From: a bacterium
GTDB taxonomy: Bacteria; JAMCPX01
NCBI GenBank assembly: GCA_021800575.1
Contig: JAJYYW010000015.1
Span: 1-11,475 of the forward strand
Reading direction: 5' to 3'
DNA: 11,475 nucleotides
The position numbers were made by a program, and so were the translations under genes. Position 1 is the first letter of the stretch. Each line of letters begins with the position of its first letter. The notes beneath the pieces were generated by a model that was not told where the DNA came from, ran no database searches, and saw only the letters and a list, made by a program, of their open reading frames with translations. Positions 6,616 to 11,475 of the stretch are shown here, piece after piece.

Positions 6616-9228
6616 TCACAGCACGCTGTACCGCTGATCCTTAAATGCCCGGTAGTATTTATCAATATCGCCGTCCGTCACCATGGCTATGTCCAGCCTG
6701 TTCACAAATCCCAGCAGCCTGCCGAGGTGTTCGAGCTTCGTCTGCATGTGCCCGGCATCGCGGTTACGCAGGTGTGCGGTGACCGTATCCAGGGTCCGCA
6801 CACACACGAATTCCGCGTCGCGGAGGATTTTCTCGATCAGCATCGCCCGCCGGCTCCTCCGGTCCAGTGCATTTGCTCCGCCGCTGAACCTGAAGTTTAT
6901 ATAGTTAGATTCCTGCTGCGCCCCGACCAGGGCGTCTATGGTCGCAAAGTGATAGCCGACCCTGGAGTTGAAGTTCATGTACCGGTCGGAAATAAACACG
7001 TAGCTCGGCGCGCCGAGACCCCGCATTTCCGCACCTTCGTCGACCATGTAATTCGTCATGGCTGACAGCAGACCGGAAAGATTGATGTTTCTTTCACCGG
7101 ACCATTTTATCCCCCGGTGTGTCATACCGCTCCACAGTGCCCGCATGGGTACGCACACCACGAATTCCAGGGGCACGTCGCCTTCCGGCGCATGTTCTGA
7201 TATACCCCCGCCGAGATCAAAGGCGATCAGCTCCATCGGTACCGGGGAAATGATCCTCCTTGTCCGGCAGCCCTTTGCTACCTTGCTGTCGCAGGTTTTA
7301 AACATCTCCTCGATAGCGATCTGATGTACGAACCGTATAATATCGTGAATGGTTTTGCACTTCATGGCCTGGGCATTGGAGTTCGACGGGTTGGGTGTAT
7401 GAAGGACTGCACTGTCTTTGAGCAGACTTTCGAGCAGCATCTGCACCGGCGTCATTCTTCTGCTGCTGCCGGCTGTTGCAAGGTCCTGGACAATCCCCTG
7501 GTAAACCTTCCTCCCCGTGGCATCGAGGGTCATCACCGTTCCATCCGCCAGATCCATGCTCCCGGTACCGAACAAGGCGGGCATTCCCAGTTCCCGGGCA
7601 ACCGTTGCAAGATGGCCTGTTACATCACCCCTTTCCGCTATAATACCGACTGCCCGCTTGAGCAGGACGGCGAGCCGGGGGTGGGCTGTCCTGGTGATGA
7701 TCAGGGCTCCGGACGGAAATTGCATACGTTCGAGCTCGTTGTTCACGTTGTATGCCGTCCCGGCGGCGACGCCCGCCGATGCCGTTATACCTCCGTCAAT
7801 CAGGATGGCGTTCGGTATGCCCTGCACGGCGCCAGCCCGGGTGGTTCCGCGTTTTTGGCGCGCACCCTGGATGTAGTCGAGGATATAGGGTTCGCCCTGT
7901 TCATCGATTGCCCACTCGATATCGAACCCGTAGGGATCCTCATCCCGTTCCTCATACTCGTACGCGGGAAGGAGGCGCCGGCATTGCAGAACAGCGATGT
8001 TTGACCGGGCATCGATCGCCCACTCGATGTCCAGAGGCATCCGGTAGATTTGGCTCAACCGTTCGCCGATGGCAGCAAGGGCAACGATCTGGTCGTTCTC
8101 AAGACTCGGTGCCCTGGATCGATCTGCCGGCACCCGCTGCTCCCGCGTGCCGTATCGATCACAGATCAGCATAACGGGCTTTTCCCCGGTCCTCCGGGAG
8201 AGTATTCTGTTGAGCCTGCTGTCGAAAATGAAGGTGTCGGGGACCAGTGAGCCGTTGACGATGTACAGACCGAGTCCATACACCGACTGGATCATGATCT
8301 GCCGGTATCCCTGCCACCGGGTATACATGATGCCCGATGTCCTGGCATCCACCATCTGCTGGACACCAACGCACATGCGTATATCGCGGATGTCGTAACC
8401 ATGCAGTGAAGCATAAATCATCGCTTCGGGCGTATATTTTCCGGCAAGGACACGCAGATAGGCGTCTTCAATATCCTCCTCGGCAACGTTTAATTCCGTC
8501 CGGTACTGCCCCGCAAAGCTCGTATAAACATTTGATTCAAACAGTGCAGAACTCCGGACAGATACGCGGAGATCCGGAACACCATGGGCCTTCAAAACCT
8601 TGACTGCGTCCTGTACGGCCTTGTGCAGGGCATCCGGTATCCTGGCGTGGAGGATGAGCTGCTGCAATGCACTGCTGGCCCTGTACACAGACTCCATATC
8701 CGCAGTATCCATGCCGCGCACCAGGGCGTCGATCGTTGGATACAGATCGTTCTCCTTCATGAGGAGATCGTACGCAGAGTCGGTAACCGCAAAGCCGTCC
8801 GGTACAGCACTACCGGTCTTGTTCTTGATATCGCACAAAAATGATATTTTTTCTCCTACCGCATCCACGGACGTGCTGTCAAGGTCGGAAAAGGGGATGA
8901 CCAGCCCGGCGATCGTCTTGTTCGTGCGCCCACTGAGGTTTTCTCCAAGCTTGCCGCTGATGGAGGCCGCGACGTTCGCGTACACACGGAACAAATTGTC
9001 ATACCGGTTGCTGCTCAACTCGTTGATGCTCCTCACCATCTTGTACGTTTCTGCCAGGAGTGTGGTGATTTTACTGACGATGAAGGCATAGCTCAACGGA
9101 CGGTCACTCCCGAGTTGTTCCTGGAGCTGGGCAATCACCGCCAGCGCGGTATTGTTTGCATTAAGAATGGTACTGAATTTCTGTATCTCGTACCGCACCG
9201 CAGGATCGATTGCCTGTATGATATTCAT
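6616..9228 (-). CDS. PEP-synthase/PPDK-like protein 2 with a non-canonical C-terminal domain
   Basis: This is a complete 870-residue paralogue of the protein at 551-2347. It has a helical N-terminus (~1-110), a PPDK_N ATP-grasp domain (~112-420) with VRSSA (224-228) and SFAGQ, and a swivelling domain with GDVTGHLATVARE (H539, expected phosphohistidine). Two usual ATP-site motifs are altered: GGKNA is GEKIS and TRDP is TRWQ. The DIEWAID metal-site motif occurs twice (400-406 and 436-442). After ~590 there is no PEP/pyruvate TIM barrel; instead ~280 residues carry FDLGGG, MTHRGIKWSGE, RVGYHFATIDALVG and NFRFSGGANALDRRSRR. Function therefore cannot be assumed to be PEP synthesis. I chose the ATG at 9228 because the first base of transcription predicted from the promoter (~9296) would exclude the in-frame ATG at 9300, and because similarity to the paralogue begins here. 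It has no Shine-Dalgarno sequence of its own. Confidence 0.88.
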   Translation of the reverse strand: MNIIQAIDPAVRYEIQKFSTILNANNTALAVIAQLQEQLGSDRPLSYAFIVSKITTLLAETYKMVRSINELSSNRYDNLFRVYANVAASISGKLGENLSGRTNKTIAGLVIPFSDLDSTSVDAVGEKISFLCDIKNKTGSAVPDGFAVTDSAYDLLMKENDLYPTIDALVRGMDTADMESVYRASSALQQLILHARIPDALHKAVQDAVKVLKAHGVPDLRVSVRSSALFESNVYTSFAGQYRTELNVAEEDIEDAYLRVLAGKYTPEAMIYASLHGYDIRDIRMCVGVQQMVDARTSGIMYTRWQGYRQIMIQSVYGLGLYIVNGSLVPDTFIFDSRLNRILSRRTGEKPVMLICDRYGTREQRVPADRSRAPSLENDQIVALAAIGERLSQIYRMPLDIEWAIDARSNIAVLQCRRLLPAYEYEERDEDPYGFDIEWAIDEQGEPYILDYIQGARQKRGTTRAGAVQGIPNAILIDGGITASAGVAAGTAYNVNNELERMQFPSGALIITRTAHPRLAVLLKRAVGIIAERGDVTGHLATVARELGMPALFGTGSMDLADGTVMTLDATGRKVYQGIVQDLATAGSSRRMTPVQMLLESLLKDSAVLHTPNPSNSNAQAMKCKTIHDIIRFVHQIAIEEMFKTCDSKVAKGCRTRRIISPVPMELIAFDLGGGISEHAPEGDVPLEFVVCVPMRALWSGMTHRGIKWSGERNINLSGLLSAMTNYMVDEGAEMRGLGAPSYVFISDRYMNFNSRVGYHFATIDALVGAQQESNYINFRFSGGANALDRRSRRAMLIEKILRDAEFVCVRTLDTVTAHLRNRDAGHMQTKLEHLGRLLGFVNRLDIAMVTDGDIDKYYRAFKDQRYSVL
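7902..8028. repeat. Internal direct repeat encoding a doubled DIEWAID motif
   Basis: Two near-identical 19-base units lie 108 bases apart inside the PEP-synthase-like gene: CATCGATTGCCCACTCGAT at 7902-7920 and CATCGATCGCCCACTCGAT at 8010-8028, differing at one base. Each encodes DIEWAID on the minus strand, 36 codons apart and in frame. The paralogue has this motif once (QDIEFCIDEQG). Confidence 0.8.
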
Positions 9229-9266
9229 GGTAGGACCAAAACGCCGGCAAAACGTGTTCTCTTCAT
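9225..9266 (-). CDS. Possible 13-residue leader peptide (MKRTRFAGVLVLP)
   Basis: The ATG (9264-9266) lies about 30 bases after the predicted transcription start and nine bases after a purine-rich AGAGGG (9276-9281). The frame ends in a TGA that overlaps the ATG of the PEP-synthase-like gene as ATGA. That downstream ATG lacks a ribosome binding site, so translation of the short frame could deliver ribosomes to it. Alternatively, the frame is a chance ORF and the main gene starts at 9300. The peptide has no run of one amino acid that would suggest classical attenuation. Confidence 0.4.
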   Translation of the reverse strand: MKRTRFAGVLVLP

Positions 9267-9302
9267 AAAGGTTTACCCTCTTTTCCTGCCGCACCCGCAT
9301 AC

Positions 9303-9331
9303 AGGATAGCCCCGGGAGGCGCTGATGTCAA
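9303..9331 (-). promoter_or_regulatory. Predicted sigma-70-type promoter of operon B
   Basis: The minus strand shows TTGACA (9326-9331), a 17-base spacer and TATCCT (9303-9308), a good match to the consensus spacing. Transcription would start near 9296, before the leader frame and the PEP-synthase-like gene. It lies between the SulP gene stop and operon B, so operon B can be expressed on its own. Confidence 0.6.
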
Positions 9332-9335
9332 CCTG

Positions 9336-9352
9336 TTTTGTATACAATATAC
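9336..9352. promoter_or_regulatory. Palindromic operator, copy B (TTTTGTATACAATATAC)
   Basis: The 17 bases are identical to copy A at 3743-3759, with the palindromic core TTGTATACAA at 9338-9347. Here the element lies just upstream of the -35 box; its centre is about 46 bases before the predicted transcription start, a position that suits an activator or a protein that blocks polymerase at the -35 region. Outside the 17 bases the two promoter regions share no obvious similarity. Confidence 0.65.
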
Positions 9353-9358
9353 TATTTT

Positions 9359-9379
9359 CATGCGCCGCTCACGGGCATG
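9359..9379. other. Imperfect hairpin after the SulP gene
   Basis: On the minus strand CATGC-CCG pairs with CGG-(C)-GCATG around a TGAG loop, eight pairs with one bulged base, starting six bases after the SulP stop codon. It is followed by TGAAAATAG, not a T-run, so it is at best a weak or factor-dependent terminator, or an mRNA 3'-end stabiliser. Confidence 0.35.
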
Positions 9380-9384
9380 TCCTC

Positions 9385-11475
9385 TCAGTGGGGACCATCG
9401 GTAATGACCGTCCTGTGCTTGACATCGGGTGACACCGCCAGGCCTCTGAAGCACACCTTGATCAGGGGACACTCGCTTTCGGCGGAGTCTTTATGGGTCT
9501 GCTCATAGAGCGTGTCCACCGCAAAGGCGACGTTGCGGAACAGGTGGTCTTCACCGATCTTTTCGTACAGGTGCGTGCGCCGGAGAACATCGAGAATAGC
9601 ATCGTTGAACCCGCTGAAGGAGATATCGTAGCCGGCCTCGCGCAGCCTCGACACCAGGAGGGACAGCGTCTCCTCTCCCGAGGCATCGAGCTCGTTGATG
9701 GCGTTTGCAACGATCACGACGTGCTTGAGCCCGGGCATGGACGCCACAACGTTGAGTATCTTCTCTTCGAGATAATTCACGTTTGAGAAAAACAGGGATC
9801 GGTTGAACCTGATCACAGCTATATGCCTGCACTGCCCGAGATTGAACCTCTGGGCATTCCTGAACGTACCATCCGTATACTTCGACAGCATCGCGATATC
9901 GGGATTCATGGTCCTGAGTAGGAACAAGACCAGCGACAGGGCAACGCCTATCAGGATCCCGATATCCAGACTTGGCGCAAAAACGAGCGTGCAGACAAAT
10001 GTTATGACCGCGATGGCGCCGTCATACTTCTGCGCCTCCCATGCATGAATAAAACTCTTGAGGTTGACGAGATTGACGACAGCCATCATGATGATGGCGG
10101 CAAGCACTGACTGGGGAAGATAGTACAGTAGGGGCGTAAAGAACAACAGCGATACCATGACAACGACGCTCGTAAACACGCTCGACATGCCGGTAGCGGC
10201 ACCGGCCTGAAGGTTAACGGCGGAACGCGAGAACGAGCCCGACACCGCGTACCCCTGGCTGAACGATCCCGCGATATTTGCCAATCCCTGGCCGATAAGT
10301 TCCTGGTTCGGATCGAGCCGCTGCCCCGTTTTTGCCGCCATTGCCTTGGCAATGGATATGGCCTCCATGAAACCGAGCAGAGATATTATGGCCGCAATGG
10401 GGAGCATGCCGATTGCCACGCCGGCATCAAAGTGCGGCATCCTGAACGCGGGCAGGCCCGCCGGTATGGTTCCGACGACCGCCCCGCCCCCTGCCAGGGA
10501 GATCGCCTGCTCGTTTATCTTCTGATTTCCGACCGTCATGCGCCACCTGCGGCCGTACGTCATGGCGCCGGACGGAACACGATCATTCCGGTAAAACAGC
10601 AGGGTGCCGTCCGTCCCGCGTACACCGGCAAACCGGAGGCTGCGGAGCTCTTCCCTCATCCCCCGCAGTTCTTTCCGTTGCTGTTCGATATTGAGGTTCA
10701 GCAGGGCAAGCTGGAACTGCTGCTCCATGACTTCGGAGGAACGCCCGCCGTATTGTTTTTCTTTCTGTGCCCGTGCTCTGGCAAGCACCGCCCGCGCCTG
10801 TATCGCCCGGTCGATGTTGTCCGCTGCCGCATTGTAGGCAGTGATACGCTGCTGCGTTTCCGGGGAGGCCATGTTCGCGATGCCAACCGAGCGATTGTGT
10901 TCGAATCCTGCCGCCCAGGATATCAGCGTCGTTACGACCACCGCCACGAGTACATTGGGTATGCGGGGATTGATCCGCCTCAGGAGGAGCATAATGGCGA
11001 ACGCCAGTGCCGCCAATCCCAGCGTCGTCCAGTGGGTTGCAACAAGCGACGCCTTTATGGTTTCGTAGACCGTTTCATAGTGATGCACCCTGTTCTCGAC
11101 GTTAACGCCGAAGATGCTCGGCAGCTGCGACGTGGCGATAATGAGTGCGGCGGCATTGGTGAAGCCGTTGACCACCGGGTGGGAAAGGAAGTTGACGACC
11201 AGTCCGAGTTTCAGGACACCCAGCAACAGCTGAAAAACGCCGACCAGCAGCGCGATCATGAGCGCGTATGCTATATACCCCTGGCTCCCGGCGGTTGCGA
11301 GGGGTTCAAGCGCTGCGGCCGTCATCAGGGAAACGACGGCAACAGGGCCCGTCGCCAGTTGATAGCTCGAACCGAAGACAGCCGCTATCATCGGCGGTAA
11401 AAACGCGGCGTACAGGCCGTAGTATACCGGCAGGCCGGCGAGTTTTGCATACGCCATGGACTGCGGTATGAGCAC
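9385..11475 (-). CDS. SulP (SLC26-like) family anion/sulfate transporter with STAS domain, N-terminus outside the window
   Basis: The visible 696 residues begin inside TM1 at the SulP signature LIPQSMAYAKLAGLPVYYGLYAAFLPP, so the GTG at the window edge is internal and the true start lies beyond 11475. Further SulP marks are SYQLATGPVAVVSLM, LGLVVNFLSHPVVNGFTNAAAL, GLANIAGSFSQGYAVSGSFSRSAVN and the following membrane helices to about residue 520. A cytoplasmic STAS domain follows at ~550-660, with the NELDASGEE loop. Family members move sulfate, bicarbonate, dicarboxylates or other anions; sulfate fits the neighbourhood but is not proven. Between the helix ending at ISWAAG (~190) and IPAGLPAF (~337), where SulP proteins usually have a short loop, there is an extra ~130-residue hydrophilic stretch. 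The C-terminal tail after STAS holds two cysteines (SECPLIKVC). The stop is TGA at 9385-9387. Confidence 0.9.
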   Translation of the reverse strand: MLIPQSMAYAKLAGLPVYYGLYAAFLPPMIAAVFGSSYQLATGPVAVVSLMTAAALEPLATAGSQGYIAYALMIALLVGVFQLLLGVLKLGLVVNFLSHPVVNGFTNAAALIIATSQLPSIFGVNVENRVHHYETVYETIKASLVATHWTTLGLAALAFAIMLLLRRINPRIPNVLVAVVVTTLISWAAGFEHNRSVGIANMASPETQQRITAYNAAADNIDRAIQARAVLARARAQKEKQYGGRSSEVMEQQFQLALLNLNIEQQRKELRGMREELRSLRFAGVRGTDGTLLFYRNDRVPSGAMTYGRRWRMTVGNQKINEQAISLAGGGAVVGTIPAGLPAFRMPHFDAGVAIGMLPIAAIISLLGFMEAISIAKAMAAKTGQRLDPNQELIGQGLANIAGSFSQGYAVSGSFSRSAVNLQAGAATGMSSVFTSVVVMVSLLFFTPLLYYLPQSVLAAIIMMAVVNLVNLKSFIHAWEAQKYDGAIAVITFVCTLVFAPSLDIGILIGVALSLVLFLLRTMNPDIAMLSKYTDGTFRNAQRFNLGQCRHIAVIRFNRSLFFSNVNYLEEKILNVVASMPGLKHVVIVANAINELDASGEETLSLLVSRLREAGYDISFSGFNDAILDVLRRTHLYEKIGEDHLFRNVAFAVDTLYEQTHKDSAESECPLIKVCFRGLAVSPDVKHRTVITDGPH
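10486..10878 (-). other. Extra ~130-residue coiled-coil-like insertion within the SulP transporter
   Basis: Visible residues ~200-330 are rich in Q, E, R, A and L with long helical, heptad-like stretches (ARAVLARARAQKEKQ; LNIEQQRKELRGMREELR). A more strand-like, Gly/Arg/aromatic part follows (GTDGTLLFYRNDR, TYGRRWRMTVGNQK). The frame is continuous with the transporter and codon use looks the same, so it is not a sequencing error or an inserted separate gene. Confidence 0.65.

Noticed and set aside
8320..8330. A further GTATAC within the PEP-synthase-like gene as a third operator
   Set aside because: Only the central six bases match; the flanks lack the TTGT/ACAA arms and it lies within coding sequence.
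10432..11400. A 322-codon + strand frame opposite the SulP gene
   Set aside because: Antisense shadow; the SulP reading is continuous and diagnostic on the minus strand.

Overview
This window looks like a contig piece from an anaerobic, probably sulfur-metabolising bacterium of the Desulfobacterota (Deltaproteobacteria) kind. Taxonomy is inferred only from gene content and protein style: a TauE-type and a SulP-type anion transporter, and two long proteins related to PEP synthase. The first ~555 bases do not fit the rest. They are visibly much more GC-rich, and they encode the C-terminal end of MurC on the + strand. This runs head-on, with no stop codon, into a minus-strand gene that is itself cut off at the same point. 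I read this as a chimeric join or rearrangement breakpoint near 545-562, not as normal gene order.

Layout after the join (almost everything is on the minus strand, so transcription runs right to left). Operon A starts at a promoter near 3757-3785. It encodes a 101-aa secreted or membrane protein (3415-3720), a TauE/SafE permease (2344-3399) and, coupled by an ATGA overlap, a PEP-synthase-like protein (2347 down to the join, C-terminus lost). A divergent + strand gene, 4014-4466, encodes a Mut7-C type RNase-like protein with a zinc ribbon. Operon B starts at a promoter near 9303-9331. It encodes a possible 13-aa leader peptide (9225-9266), a second PEP-synthase-like protein (6616-9228), a membrane sensor histidine kinase (4931-6598 or 6619) and a single-domain response regulator (4484-4906). 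Upstream, running off the right edge, is a SulP-family anion transporter with a C-terminal STAS domain and an unusual ~130-residue insertion (9385-11475).

How the parts may work together: the two operons carry paralogous ATP-grasp/phosphohistidine proteins and share an identical 17-base promoter element, TTTTGTATACAATATAC, which contains the perfect palindrome TTGTATACAA. They are therefore probably one regulon, perhaps under a GntR/FadR-type regulator, since the palindrome fits that family's TNGT-N-ACNA pattern. The element sits at the predicted start site in operon A and just upstream of the -35 box in operon B, so its effect on the two could differ. The complete PEP-synthase-like protein lacks the usual PEP/pyruvate TIM-barrel motifs and carries a different ~250-residue C-terminal region, so its substrate is open. 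The linkage to sulfite/sulfate-type transporters and a two-component pair suggests a signal- or energy-responsive module tied to sulfur anion transport; this is inference. No rRNA, tRNA, CRISPR array, insertion sequence or phage gene was seen.
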